From: a bacterium
GTDB taxonomy: Bacteria; Chloroflexota; Dormibacteria; Aeolococcales; Bog-877
Assembly (NCBI GenBank): GCA_021816695.1
Contig: JAKAXE010000013.1
Coordinates: 1-44,711, forward strand
Direction: 5' to 3'
Length of the DNA stretch: 44,711 bases
Shown: positions 1 through 7,560 of the stretch, piece by piece
Layout: each line of letters starts with the position of its first letter
Position numbering within the stretch: the stretch's first letter is position 1
Notes under the pieces: model-generated
The model's input: only the letters and a program-made list of their open reading frames with translations
What the model was told of the DNA's origin: nothing
Database searches by the model: none
Made by a program: the position numbers and the translations under genes

Positions 1-116
1 CGCAGGTACTCGACCAGCGCGGTGCGCTCGTCAGTCAACGGTGGGCCACTCTCCCGGGGATCGTCCCGGAGTTCGAGGAACATGTCGGCCCGTCGGGTCG
101 TGGCCATGACTGCCAT
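1..116 (-). CDS. DinB/DUF664-family protein, N-terminal fragment cut by the window edge
   Basis: The reverse strand from an ATG at 116 (or the in-frame ATG at 107) reads MATTRRADMFLELRDDP and then GPPLTDERTALVEYLR, and runs off the window at base 1. This matches the start of DUF664/DinB-like proteins, which typically read ...DERTxLVEFLxWQR..., a four-helix metal-binding fold found in mycothiol- or bacillithiol-dependent transferases and many uncharacterised proteins. Only about 38 codons are present, so no catalytic histidines can be checked. It is transcribed away from the Rrf2 gene. No strong Shine-Dalgarno is visible upstream of either ATG. Confidence 0.6.
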   Translation of the reverse strand, partial: MAVMATTRRADMFLELRDDPRESGPPLTDERTALVEYL

Positions 117-533
117 GGTAGTTCTCGAACCCGGTCCCTCGTTCACGACATCCGCAGACGACACCACGCCGCCGGCCCCGCCGTCGGCAACTCCAGGAGT
201 CTGGATTCCGCTGCGGACCTGTGTCATCACGGCAGTCACACGGGGCAAGCCGGGACCACGGTCGGCCCTTCCTCTGGGTCTGCGGCGTTGGCCCGCAGGA
301 TTGGGCGCGCGGGTGGGCCTTCTTGTCTGGCTGCCCGGCGCCGCGGCTCACCAGGGTTGGCGGCGAGGGCCGCCGTCGGGCCGAGCACTGGGACAGGGAA
401 CGCGACCGAGGCCGGCCGTGAGAGACGGCGCGGGGCCGGAGGGACCAGAGCGCCGCCCGAGTCGGCGAGACCGTGCCGTTGAAGGGCGGTGACCTGCTCC
501 CCAGCCGCTGGGGCAGCAGGCACAATGTGGGGG
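117..533. other. Intergenic region between divergent genes, no gene seen
   Basis: This stretch of 417 bases separates the DUF664 fragment (minus) from the Rrf2 gene (plus). Open frames here are high-GC shadows without a plausible protein or ribosome site. It should contain the promoters of both genes, but I see no clear -35/-10 pair. The only weak candidate is CACAAT a few bases upstream of the Rrf2 ATG. Confidence 0.5.
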
Positions 534-1151
534 ATGCGGGTTTCCGTCCGGGCTGACTATGCCGTGCGGGCGGTCATCGAGCTGGCCGCCGCGGAGGGCC
601 GGGGCCCAGTGAGCGCCGAGCGGATCGCCCAGGTCCAGGACATTCCCCTCAAGTTCCTCCAGAACATTCTGGCGGAGCTCAAGCAGGAGGGAATCGTGGC
701 CAGCCAGCGCGGCCCCAGTGGCGGCTTCATCCTGGCCCGGGACCCCGGCCTGATCACCCTGGGCGACATCATCCGCGTGACCGATGGGCCCCTGGCGCGG
801 GTCGGTGACTACCGCCCGGACCAACTGAACTATTCGGGGCACACGGCGGCGCTCCGCGACGTCTGGGTGGCGGTCAGGGCGTACATCCGCGACGTGCTGG
901 ACGAGGTGAGCGTGGCCGAGATCTGTCGCGGGGATCTGCCTTCGGTGGTGACCAGGCAGGTGGCGCGCCCCGATGCCTGGGTCCCCCGGATCAAGGTCGA
1001 TCCCCAGCAGGGCCCCCAGCTGGGCGTCCCCGGTCGAGGAGGGGGACAGCGTGGCGGCCGCGGTGGAACCGTGGGCCCAATGCTGGCCCGCGCTCCCCTG
1101 GCGAGCGGCGCCACCCCCACCCCGGTGCCCCGGGCCAAGGCTGGCGACTGA
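534..1151 (+). CDS. Rrf2-family transcriptional regulator
   Basis: A winged-helix DNA-binding regulator of the Rrf2 family (relatives IscR, CymR, NsrR). I chose the ATG at 534 because the protein then begins MRVSVRADYAVRAVIELA, the conserved Rrf2 N-terminus. An upstream in-frame ATG at 489 would add 15 unconserved residues. The helix-turn-helix segment (IAQVQDIPLKFLQNIL) and wing (GPSGGFILAR) are clear. The Fe-S-binding three-cysteine loop of IscR/NsrR is absent: only one cysteine (AEICRGDLP) is seen, so it is more CymR-like or senses something else. The C-terminal 50 or so residues are low-complexity Gly/Pro/Arg. It converges on cysN with 128 bases between the stops, so control of sulfur genes is plausible but inferred from position. 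Confidence 0.88.
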   Translation: MRVSVRADYAVRAVIELAAAEGRGPVSAERIAQVQDIPLKFLQNILAELKQEGIVASQRGPSGGFILARDPGLITLGDIIRVTDGPLARVGDYRPDQLNYSGHTAALRDVWVAVRAYIRDVLDEVSVAEICRGDLPSVVTRQVARPDAWVPRIKVDPQQGPQLGVPGRGGGQRGGRGGTVGPMLARAPLASGATPTPVPRAKAGD

Positions 1152-1279
1152 GCATGCCGGCCCCGAACGTGCGGGGCTGATCACCAGCTCGTGGTCGAGG
1201 TCAGCCGCCTACGAAGGGCAGGGGCGCATCGTGGGATCCGGGCCACCGGTGCGGCCTCAACACCGGGGCGGCGGCAACC

Positions 1280-2692
1280 TCAGGTGAGCCCAGGCGAGTG
1301 GAGCCCTCCTGGCGAGGTGGAGCTCGGCGGCTGCGACTGGGAACAGGGCCAGCGGAGGGGCAGTTGGTGGTTCTCGGCGAGAGTGGCGCCCCTCCGGGCG
1401 AGCTGGGGTGTCCCGACCATGACGGCTCCCACCGTGACGTGGGTCTCGGCGTCGATGACGATGAGGCTGCCGGTGACCCGGCTCTCGTGGTAGGGGTCCG
1501 CCGCGATCGCCTCCGCCAGCCGCCAGCGAACCACCCCGATGTCGTTCGGGCCGAGCTCCCCAGCCGGCACCAGCTGGAGCGTCGCCAGGTCCAGCTTGCT
1601 CATGACCTCAATCACCTCGGCCTCCGTCACCCGGGTGGTGTGCTTCACCAGAAAGGTCTGGCCGACTTCCAGATGGCGAGCGGCGAACCAGCAGACCGTG
1701 GTCAGTTGGTCCCGGGAGACCGGCGGGGGGTCGGCGGCCGCTGCGATCAGATCCCCGCGCCGGAGGTCTGGGCTGTCGGCGAGGACCACGGAGATGGAGA
1801 GGGGAGCCCGGGCGGACGGCACGACGGCGCTGAGGGTCTCCACGCGGGAGACGGTGGTGTGGTGCCGCTGGGGGAGGACCACCACGGCCTCCCCCGTGTG
1901 CAGCCCGCCCCCCGTGAGCATCCCCGCGACCCGCACCGACCCGTCTGAGTGCCGGGTGACGCTCTGGACCGGGAGCCTGGCCCCCTTCCTTTGCTGGGCG
2001 GCGAACGTGGAGGTGGGCGCCAGCTCCAGAGCCTCCAGCACGGTCGGCCCCTGGTACCAGTCGGCCCTCCGCGACCGTTCCACCACGTTGTCCCCGTGGA
2101 GGGCGGAGATGGGCACGGCCTGCACCTCAGCACCCCCCAGCCGCTGGGCGAGTTCCCGCATCTGCTCAACCAGGCCCCGGTACTCCCTCTCCTCCCAGCC
2201 GACCAGATCCATCTTGTTGACCGCCACCAGCAGTTGGGGGACCCCGAACAGGAGCGCCAGGGCGGTGTGGCGGAGGGTCTGCTCGCGCAGCCCCTTGGTC
2301 ACGTCCACCAGCACCAGCGCGAGATCGGCGGTGGAGGCCCCGGTAGCCATGTTGCCGGTGTACTCGAGGTGGCCGGGGCAGTCGGCGATGACCAGCTTGA
2401 GCCGCGGGGTGACCGCGTAGCGATAGGCGACGTCGATGGTGATCCCCTGCTCCCGCTCGGCGCGGAGACCATCCGTGGCGAAGCTGAGATTGAGCGAGGA
2501 CTGCCCGCGGTCCCGGCTGGCACGCTCGAGGGCCGCCAGCTGGTCGTCAGTGAACTGGCCGGCGTCATGCAGCAGGCGCCCGATGAGGGTCGACTTGCCG
2601 TCGTCCACCGCGCCGATCGCCGCGAGTCGGAGCAGTGCCTCCCCAGTCGGCGGCCGATCCCCGACCGGTGCCGCGATCGCGCCTGCGGTCAA
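1280..2692 (-). CDS. cysN: Sulfate adenylyltransferase subunit 1 (CysN GTPase)
   Basis: The large, GTP-hydrolysing subunit of ATP sulfurylase, which drives formation of APS from sulfate and ATP together with CysD. Translation-factor GTPase motifs are intact: P-loop GAVDDGKS (about residues 27-34), switch II DCPGH (about 104-108), NKMD (about 159-162) and SAL, followed by EF-Tu-like beta-barrel domains. The 470 residues are in the range for CysN without a fused CysC kinase, and no APS-kinase domain is present. The start is a TTG at 2692 that overlaps the cysD stop as TTGA, so it is probably translationally coupled. The last 20 or so residues are Pro/Ser-rich and probably not conserved. Confidence 0.95.
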   Translation of the reverse strand: MTAGAIAAPVGDRPPTGEALLRLAAIGAVDDGKSTLIGRLLHDAGQFTDDQLAALERASRDRGQSSLNLSFATDGLRAEREQGITIDVAYRYAVTPRLKLVIADCPGHLEYTGNMATGASTADLALVLVDVTKGLREQTLRHTALALLFGVPQLLVAVNKMDLVGWEEREYRGLVEQMRELAQRLGGAEVQAVPISALHGDNVVERSRRADWYQGPTVLEALELAPTSTFAAQQRKGARLPVQSVTRHSDGSVRVAGMLTGGGLHTGEAVVVLPQRHHTTVSRVETLSAVVPSARAPLSISVVLADSPDLRRGDLIAAAADPPPVSRDQLTTVCWFAARHLEVGQTFLVKHTTRVTEAEVIEVMSKLDLATLQLVPAGELGPNDIGVVRWRLAEAIAADPYHESRVTGSLIVIDAETHVTVGAVMVGTPQLARRGATLAENHQLPLRWPCSQSQPPSSTSPGGLHSPGLT

Positions 2693-3645
2693 AAGTACCC
2701 CTCCAGCTTCCGGTCCTCCATCGAGGTCTCGGAGAAGCGGTCGTCACCCCGGGTCGCGCCCCGCTCGCTCACCCTCGATCCGGCGATCTCGGCGATCACC
2801 TCGTCGACCGTCGACGCCCCAGAGCGCACCGCGCCGGTGCTGATGGCGTCACCCACGGTGCGGAAGCGCACGCTGAGGCGCTGCGGCACCTCACCGGGGC
2901 TGGGAACCACCCACTCGGAGACCGCCAGGAGCATTCCGTCCCGCTCCACCACCTCGCGCTGATGGGCGAAGTAGATCGACGGGAGCGCCATACGCTCGCG
3001 GCGGATGTAGCGCCAGACATCCATCTCGGTCCAGTCGGAGAGCGGGAAGACCCGCAGATGTTCCCCGGCTCCAACCCCCCCGTGGTAGAGGTTCCAGAGT
3101 TCCAGCCTCTGGCGGTCGGGTTGCCACCTTCCTCGGCGGTCGCGCACCGAGACGATCCGCTCCTTGGCTCGCGCCTTGTCCTCGTCACGACGGGCCCCCG
3201 CGATGCAGGCGTCGAACCCGTGGGCGGCGATGGCGTGCTTCAGGGTCACGCTCTGGATCCGATTGCGAGATCGCCCCGCCCCAGGGTCGGCGACCAGCCC
3301 CCTGTCGATCGACTCCTGGACCAGGGCGACCTTCAACTCGGCACCCAGCTCGGCGACACGTCGGTCGCGGAACTCCAGGGTCTCTGTGAAGTTGTGCCCG
3401 GTGTCGACGTGCAGCAGGGGGAAGGGGATGGGCCCCGGAGCGAAGGCCTTCTCGGCCAACCGCAGGATCACCGCCGAGTCCTTGCCGCCGCTGAAGAGGA
3501 GCGCCGGGCGGCGGCACTCCGCCGCCACCTCGCGGAGGACGAAGGCGGCGTGGCTCTCGAGCACGTCCAGGTAGTCCAGGCCCCCCGGCTCCCTACTCAG
3601 CGCTGGTCGGGAAGCTGGCCCGAGGGTCGTCAAACGGTGGGACAT
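2689..3645 (-). CDS. cysD: Sulfate adenylyltransferase subunit 2 (CysD)
   Basis: The catalytic subunit of the CysDN ATP sulfurylase, which adenylylates sulfate to APS. The PP-loop SGGKDS is at residues 52-57, followed by HVDTGHNF, the GARRDEDKARAKER block and FPLSDWTEMDVWRYI, all typical of CysD. The 318 residues fit the family, and the C-terminus ends in EGYF as is usual. It is the first gene of the cysD-cysN operon and overlaps cysN by four bases. It diverges from cysH, and the 162-base gap contains a promoter-like sequence and inverted repeats that may control both directions. Confidence 0.96.
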   Translation of the reverse strand: MSHRLTTLGPASRPALSREPGGLDYLDVLESHAAFVLREVAAECRRPALLFSGGKDSAVILRLAEKAFAPGPIPFPLLHVDTGHNFTETLEFRDRRVAELGAELKVALVQESIDRGLVADPGAGRSRNRIQSVTLKHAIAAHGFDACIAGARRDEDKARAKERIVSVRDRRGRWQPDRQRLELWNLYHGGVGAGEHLRVFPLSDWTEMDVWRYIRRERMALPSIYFAHQREVVERDGMLLAVSEWVVPSPGEVPQRLSVRFRTVGDAISTGAVRSGASTVDEVIAEIAGSRVSERGATRGDDRFSETSMEDRKLEGYF

Positions 3646-3701
3646 GCCGCGGAGCGGGCTGGACGCTGCCGGCTCCGGCGGACTGAGGCAGACGCGGTCG
3701 G

Positions 3702-3731
3702 TTGAGGGCGACAGGACTGGCTTGCTATGAT
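3702..3731 (+). promoter_or_regulatory. Candidate sigma-70-type promoter of cysH
   Basis: TTGAGG at 3702-3707 and TATGAT at 3726-3731 are separated by 18 bases, a good housekeeping-type match pointing toward cysH. Transcription would start near 3738, just ahead of the inverted repeats at 3746-3767. Confidence 0.5.
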
Positions 3732-3745
3732 GATGGGGCGAAGTC

Positions 3746-3767
3746 TACCAGAATGATGGTATATACC
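3746..3767. promoter_or_regulatory. Overlapping inverted repeats, candidate operator in the cysD/cysH intergenic region
   Basis: TACCA-6-TGGTA (3746-3761) is a perfect 5+5 inverted repeat. It overlaps GGTATATACC (3758-3767), a perfect 10-base palindrome. Both lie just downstream of the cysH promoter candidate and within the divergent control region. Position and symmetry suit a dimeric repressor. The Rrf2 protein encoded at 534-1151 is the obvious local candidate, by inference. Confidence 0.45.
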
Positions 3768-3807
3768 GGCTGGGCCCTCTTGGGGCCGAGTTGGGGTAGG
3801 GGGATGC

Positions 3808-4482
3808 GTGGCCACGGCCGGCGACATCGGGATGGACACAGCCGAGCTCGCTGCGCTCTCGGCCCGCCTGGAGCAGGAGGGGGCGGCGGCGGCCATCCGC
3901 TGGGCGCTGGATCGATTCGGCTCGGCAGCGGCGCTGGCCTGCTCTTTCCAGGACTGCGTCATCGTCGACCTGGCGACCCGGGTCGACCCCGGCCTCGAGG
4001 TGGTGTTCCTCGACACCGGGTTCCACTTCCCGGAGACGTTGCAGTTCGTGGAGGAGGTCCGCGCCCGCTACCACCTCAACCTGACGGTTACCCACCCGGA
4101 CGCCAGCGCGGCAGCCTGGCCCTGCGGCACCTCCGAGTGCTGCCAGCGGCGCAAGGTGGAACCCCTCTTCCGGGCACTGCAGGGCAAGGAGGCCTGGCTC
4201 ACCGGCCTCAAGCGCTGCGATGCCTCAACTCGTTCCAACACGCCGGTGCTGGCCTGGGACCAGACCCGCCGGATGTTCAAGGTGAATCCGCTCGCGGCCT
4301 GGAGTGACGACGACATCACCCGCTACATCTCAGACCACGACCTGCCGGTGCACCCGCTCATCGCCAAGGGCTACCTGTCGATCGGCTGCGCCCCCACCAC
4401 CCGTCCCGTCAGGGCCGGCGAGGATCCCCGGGCCGGGCGCTGGGCCGACAGCGACAAGACCGAGTGCGGCCTCCACACCTAG
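3808..4482 (+). CDS. cysH: Phosphoadenylyl/adenylyl-sulfate reductase (CysH) with one Fe-S ligand replaced
   Basis: Reduces activated sulfate (APS or PAPS) to sulfite using thioredoxin. Visible features are the LDTGFHFPET motif of the PP-loop fold, the CC pair (Cys111-Cys112, ECCQRRK) typical of 4Fe-4S APS reductases, and the C-terminal catalytic KTECGLH (Cys220). The second Fe-S motif, normally GCxPCT, here reads GCAPTT: Cys194 is kept but the fourth ligand position (residue 197) is threonine, as in cluster-free PAPS reductases. The start is GTG 3808, preceded by a GGGGG-type ribosome site; ATG 3832 is an alternative. No CysC kinase is seen nearby, so APS is the likelier substrate. It diverges from cysD. 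Confidence 0.9.
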   Translation: MATAGDIGMDTAELAALSARLEQEGAAAAIRWALDRFGSAAALACSFQDCVIVDLATRVDPGLEVVFLDTGFHFPETLQFVEEVRARYHLNLTVTHPDASAAAWPCGTSECCQRRKVEPLFRALQGKEAWLTGLKRCDASTRSNTPVLAWDQTRRMFKVNPLAAWSDDDITRYISDHDLPVHPLIAKGYLSIGCAPTTRPVRAGEDPRAGRWADSDKTECGLHT

Positions 4483-4655
4483 GCCCAGCACCGGCTCCTC
4501 GAGTGCCGCCCACCATCGTCACCTGATTACCCAGCAGGTGCGCAGCCTCCGGTGGCCGCGGCCCGGCGAGCGCGGAGCGGAGGGCCGCCCCGAGGACTGA
4601 GCGTCTCCGGAGTGTGCCCGCGAGCGTTCGCGGCTACCAGAAGACCCTATGGGAC

Positions 4656-5003
4656 CTAGAAGAGGCCCAGCTCCAGCTTCACCTCGTCCGAGGCCATGGT
4701 GTGCGGGTCCCAGGGCGGGTCCCAGACCAGGTCCACCTTGACCCCCTGGATCCCCGGGAGGAACTGGGTGGCGGCATGGACCTGGGACTCCAGCATCGGC
4801 CCGAGAGGGCAGTAGGGCGTGGTGAGGGTCATGCGCACGGTGGCCTCGCCCTCATCGTCCACCTCCACCCCGTAGACCAGGCCAAGGCTGACCACGTCCA
4901 GACCGAGCTCGGGGTCGATCACCTCGCGGAGCGCGTCCATGACGTCGTCGGCGGTGGCCACCGGGCCCCGGGCCGGCACCGGCTGGGGGGAGTCGTCAGC
5001 CAC
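4656..5003 (-). CDS. SufT/MIP18-like (DUF59) metal-sulfur cluster assembly factor
   Basis: A small DUF59 protein of the MIP18/PaaD/SufT group, accessory factors in Fe-S cluster maturation. Family signatures are the DALREVIDPELGLDVVSLGLVYGV-type N-terminal half (residues about 22-46) and the TTPYCPLGPML motif with its conserved cysteine, followed by VxVDLVWDPPWDP. The 115 residues are normal length. It starts with an ATG at 5003 inside the end of sufU (8-base overlap), so it is coupled to SufU. The usual suf partners (sufBCDS) are not in the window. Confidence 0.88.
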   Translation of the reverse strand: MADDSPQPVPARGPVATADDVMDALREVIDPELGLDVVSLGLVYGVEVDDEGEATVRMTLTTPYCPLGPMLESQVHAATQFLPGIQGVKVDLVWDPPWDPHTMASDEVKLELGLF

Positions 5004-5454
5004 GCTCTCCCTCCGCCCGGCTGAGGCCCTCCTCCAGCGCCACCCAGGGGAGCATCGCGCACTTCACCCGGGCGAGGTACTTGCGCACGCCGGAGAGCGC
5101 CTCCAGGTCGCCGAGATCCCCCAGCTCGGCGGGGTCCCTCCCCTCCACCAGCAGCCCCCGGAAGCGCGAGATCAGGTCGTGCACCTCAACGAGCGGCCGG
5201 CCCTCGACCTCCTCGGCCATCATCGAGGCGGAGGCCATGGAGATGGAGCACCCCTGCCCCTGGAAGGCCACCTGCTGGAGCTCGCCGTCCCGCAGGCGGA
5301 GGCTCACATCGACCTCGTCCCCGCAGAGCGGGTTGTGGCCGTGGGCGGTGGCGGACGGTGCCTCCACCTCCCCACGGTGGCGGGGGTGGCGGTAGTGGTC
5401 GAGGAGGATCTCGCGGTAGAGTTCGTCGTCCACAGCGCCTGACACCTCGGCCAT
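4996..5454 (-). CDS. sufU: SufU-type Fe-S cluster scaffold / sulfur-transfer protein
   Basis: An IscU-fold zinc protein that accepts sulfur from the cysteine desulfurase SufS in Gram-positive-type SUF systems. The zinc and sulfur-acceptor residues are visible: Cys44 and Asp46 (NPLCGD), Cys69 (GQGCSIS) and Cys132 (RVKCAML). The segment of about 20 residues between Cys69 and Cys132 that distinguishes SufU from IscU is present. Length is 152. The ATG at 5454 has no Shine-Dalgarno but is preceded six bases upstream by TAGGAT, suggesting a leaderless message. It is followed by the overlapping SufT-like gene. Confidence 0.93.
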   Translation of the reverse strand: MAEVSGAVDDELYREILLDHYRHPRHRGEVEAPSATAHGHNPLCGDEVDVSLRLRDGELQQVAFQGQGCSISMASASMMAEEVEGRPLVEVHDLISRFRGLLVEGRDPAELGDLGDLEALSGVRKYLARVKCAMLPWVALEEGLSRAEGERG

Positions 5455-5460
5455 GTCTTA

Positions 5461-5466
5461 ATCCTA
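5461..5466 (-). promoter_or_regulatory. Candidate -10 box for a leaderless sufU transcript
   Basis: The minus strand reads TAGGAT, then TAAGAC, then the sufU ATG. A TANNNT box this close to the start codon is the standard layout of leaderless promoters in high-GC bacteria. No convincing -35 is seen. Confidence 0.4.
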
Positions 5467-5478
5467 CCTACTTACACG

Positions 5479-5519
5479 AAAAGCGGCGGCGCCGGGATCG
5501 AGCCGCCCGGCACCGCCGC
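5479..5519 (-). terminator. Intrinsic terminator upstream of sufU
   Basis: Read on the minus strand, a 14-base GC stem (one G-U pair, 9-base loop) is followed directly by TTTT. Arms are at 5506-5519 and 5483-5496, and the T run is complementary to 5479-5482. It would end transcription coming from the 5.8-8.7 kb operon or from the small reading frame at 5639-5686. It sits about 25 bases before the sufU start, so an attenuator role is also possible. Confidence 0.7.
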
Positions 5520-5638
5520 TCTGGGAGTTGGATCTGAGGTTCGGCGACGCGGGACACCCGCCGGCGCCGGGCCCACGCCCGGAGATGCGCCTGCGGTCGA
5601 CCAGCGCCTCCAGAGAGTTCAGGTCCCGGTGGCCGCCC

Positions 5639-5686
5639 TCAGTCGGCGCCCCCAAGGGTGAGGATCGATTGACTATCGTCTGGCAT
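5639..5686 (-). CDS. Possible 15-codon small reading frame with a strong ribosome site
   Basis: AAAAAGGAGGG lies seven bases before an ATG, the strongest Shine-Dalgarno in this part of the window. The frame reads MPDDSQSILTLGGAD and stops. It contains a run of five G (CTTGGGGGCG). One G fewer would open a frame of 78 codons continuing into the terminator at 5479-5519. It may be a leader peptide, a frameshifted small gene, or chance. No homology is recognised. It lies between the epimerase operon and sufU, on their strand. Confidence 0.3.
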   Translation of the reverse strand: MPDDSQSILTLGGAD

Positions 5687-5713
5687 GGGCAAACCCTCCT
5701 TTTTCCTCGGGTA

Positions 5714-5745
5714 CCGCCGGTGTGGAGGGCCGGGCCCTCCGGCGG
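5714..5745. repeat. GC-rich hairpin downstream of the epimerase operon
   Basis: GGAGGGC (5724-5730) pairs with GCCCTCC (5734-5740), and an outer CCGCC/GGCGG pair extends the stem. There is no T run on either strand, so it may be a weak or factor-assisted terminator for the operon ending at 5804, or a structured leader for the small frame. The rest of 5455-5803 shows nothing else I can support. Confidence 0.4.
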
Positions 5746-5803
5746 CCGGACGGCGCTGTCCCGGACAGTGTAGGTCGTGGCCGCCGGGATGGGAAGGAGG
5801 TAG

Positions 5804-6826
5804 TCAGATGGTGCCGGCCTCGATGGCCTGGCGGATCCAGGGGATCACCTCGTCGAGCATCTCCTCCAGGCTGGTGGTGGCCTCGAATCCGAGGAGCTCC
5901 CGGGCCTTCTCGGTGGCCGGCACCCGGCGCTGGACGTCGTGCTCGAAGGGTGGGTCGCTGACGTAGCGGAAGGGCTCATCGCCCCTCACCTTGGCCCAGA
6001 TGAGCTGAGCCAGCTCCAGCACCGTGGTGGAGCTGGCGGTGGAGAGGTTGAAGTCCTGGTTGAGGGCCCGGGGACTGGCCATGGCGGTCACGATGCCCTT
6101 GGCCAAGTCCCCCCCGTAGGTGTAGTGGCGGATCTGGCTGCCGTCGCCCAGGATGTGCAGCGGGTCCTGCCCCTTCAGCACCTTCTGGACCAGATCCGGG
6201 ACTACGTGGCTCATGGCCAGCTTGACGTTGCCGCTCTCGATCTCCACGTCCCCACGGGCCCGGCCCTCGCCGATGCCCACGCAGTTGAAGGGACGGATGA
6301 TGGTGTAGGGGAGCCCGTACTGCTGGTGGGCGGCCCGGGCGAAGTACTCCACCGCCAGCTTCTGGAAGCCGTAGGAGGAGCGCGGTGGTGCCACCTCGAG
6401 CTCCTGGCCCTCGTACGATGGCCAGCGGTCGGTGCCCTCGAAGACCATCGAGGAGCTGAGGTAGGTCACCTTCTGCAGGCGCCCCTCGCGGTGGGCCCGG
6501 ATGGCGGCGTCGCAGGTGGCCGCCATGATGCGTTCGTTGGTGGCGAGGAGGTCGTAGGCGTAGGTGTGGAAGTAGGAGATCCCACCGATCATGGCCGCCC
6601 CGGCGATCAGGTGGTCGCAGTCCCGGGCCAGCCGGTAGACCAGCTCCGGATCGCGGGCATCGCCGACCACCAGCCGGTAATGGGGGTGCTGGTCATAGGA
6701 GCGGCTGACCGGACCGTACTTGGAGTGGTCGTCCAGCCCCACCACCTCGTACCCCCCCGCCAGGAGTCGCTCCACGGTGTAACCGCCGATGAAGCCGGCA
6801 GACCCGGTCATCAGGACTCTTTCCAT
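5804..6826 (-). CDS. NAD-dependent nucleotide-sugar epimerase/dehydratase (extended SDR)
   Basis: A Rossmann-fold sugar-nucleotide epimerase or dehydratase. The N-terminus carries the NAD motif TGSAGFIGG, and the catalytic Ser-Tyr-Lys is seen as LSSSMVF and SSYGFQK (YxxxK). The IIRPFNCVG and GDGSQIRHYTYGGDLAKG segments are typical of UDP-glucose 4-epimerase-like enzymes. I use the ATG at 6826 because it overlaps the preceding stop as TGATG and has AGGGGG upstream; a start nine codons earlier is possible. It encodes 340 residues and is the last gene of a three-gene operon with a GT2 and a 6-dehydrogenase, implying synthesis and transfer of one activated sugar. The exact substrate cannot be read from the sequence. 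Confidence 0.88.
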   Translation of the reverse strand: MERVLMTGSAGFIGGYTVERLLAGGYEVVGLDDHSKYGPVSRSYDQHPHYRLVVGDARDPELVYRLARDCDHLIAGAAMIGGISYFHTYAYDLLATNERIMAATCDAAIRAHREGRLQKVTYLSSSMVFEGTDRWPSYEGQELEVAPPRSSYGFQKLAVEYFARAAHQQYGLPYTIIRPFNCVGIGEGRARGDVEIESGNVKLAMSHVVPDLVQKVLKGQDPLHILGDGSQIRHYTYGGDLAKGIVTAMASPRALNQDFNLSTASSTTVLELAQLIWAKVRGDEPFRYVSDPPFEHDVQRRVPATEKARELLGFEATTSLEEMLDEVIPWIRQAIEAGTI

Positions 6827-7560
6827 CAGGTGTTCCCCCTGTGAGGACGCCACCTCTCATATCCGGGAAGGGCAGCGACCAGGTACCAATGCAGGTAGCG
6901 GGGTATCCACTCCCGCACCTTGAAGTTTGACTGACCCATAGTGCGGTCCCGCCAGATGGTGGGGATCTCCGCCACCCGGCGCCCCCTCCGTCGGGCCTTG
7001 GCCACCAGCTCGATCCCCATCTCAAAGCCGGCGTCGGACTCGATCCCCACCTCCTCGACGAATTGCCTCGAGTACGCCTTGAAGGAGTTGGTGGCGTCGT
7101 GGGTCCCCACCCCTGCCAGGAGGTGCAGGGAGACGCCAGCCGTCCGCGACACCATCCCCTTTAGCGGAGGGCCCCCGAGCTGGCGCCCCCCCCGCATGTA
7201 GCGGGAGGCGGCCACCACCGAGCAGCCCTCTCTCACCAGGCGCACCATCTCGTCGATCTGGGTCACGTCGTCGCTGCCGTCCGCCATGGTGACCACCACT
7301 ACCTCTCCCCGCGCCTCGTGGAATCCGGCCTTGAGCGCCCCCGCCGGGCCCCGCCGCACCTGGTTCAGGACCCCGCGCACCCTCGGGTCACGGGCGGCCA
7401 CCTCCGCCACCGGGGCGGCGGTGGTGTCCTCGGGCCGGTCGTAGACGACCAGGACCTCGACCGGCCAGGTGGTGGCCGCCAGGATCCGCTCCACACATGG
7501 CACGATCGCTGGGCCTTCGTTGTACGCGGGTACCACCACCGAGACCTCCGGTTCGGTCAA
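6826..7560 (-). CDS. GT2 glycosyltransferase, dolichyl-phosphate mannose synthase-like
   Basis: A single-domain family 2 glycosyltransferase of the DPM1/Dpm-like group. It begins SVVVPAYNEGPAIVPCVERI and has the nucleotide-binding MADGSDD motif in place of the usual DxD-type segment, plus the DATNSFKAYSR and SNFKVREWIPRYLHWY segments near the end. There is no C-terminal membrane anchor. It probably transfers a sugar from a nucleotide donor to a lipid carrier at the inner face of the membrane. The start is TTG 7560, overlapping the dehydrogenase stop as TTGA. It overlaps the epimerase start by one base, so all three genes are probably coupled. Confidence 0.88.
   Translation of the reverse strand: MTEPEVSVVVPAYNEGPAIVPCVERILAATTWPVEVLVVYDRPEDTTAAPVAEVAARDPRVRGVLNQVRRGPAGALKAGFHEARGEVVVVTMADGSDDVTQIDEMVRLVREGCSVVAASRYMRGGRQLGGPPLKGMVSRTAGVSLHLLAGVGTHDATNSFKAYSRQFVEEVGIESDAGFEMGIELVAKARRRGRRVAEIPTIWRDRTMGQSNFKVREWIPRYLHWYLVAALPGYERWRPHRGNT

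Noticed and set aside
348-1184. A 278-codon minus-strand frame opposite the Rrf2 gene.
   Set aside because: It is the antisense shadow of a clear Rrf2 protein and is His/Arg/Gly/Pro-rich.
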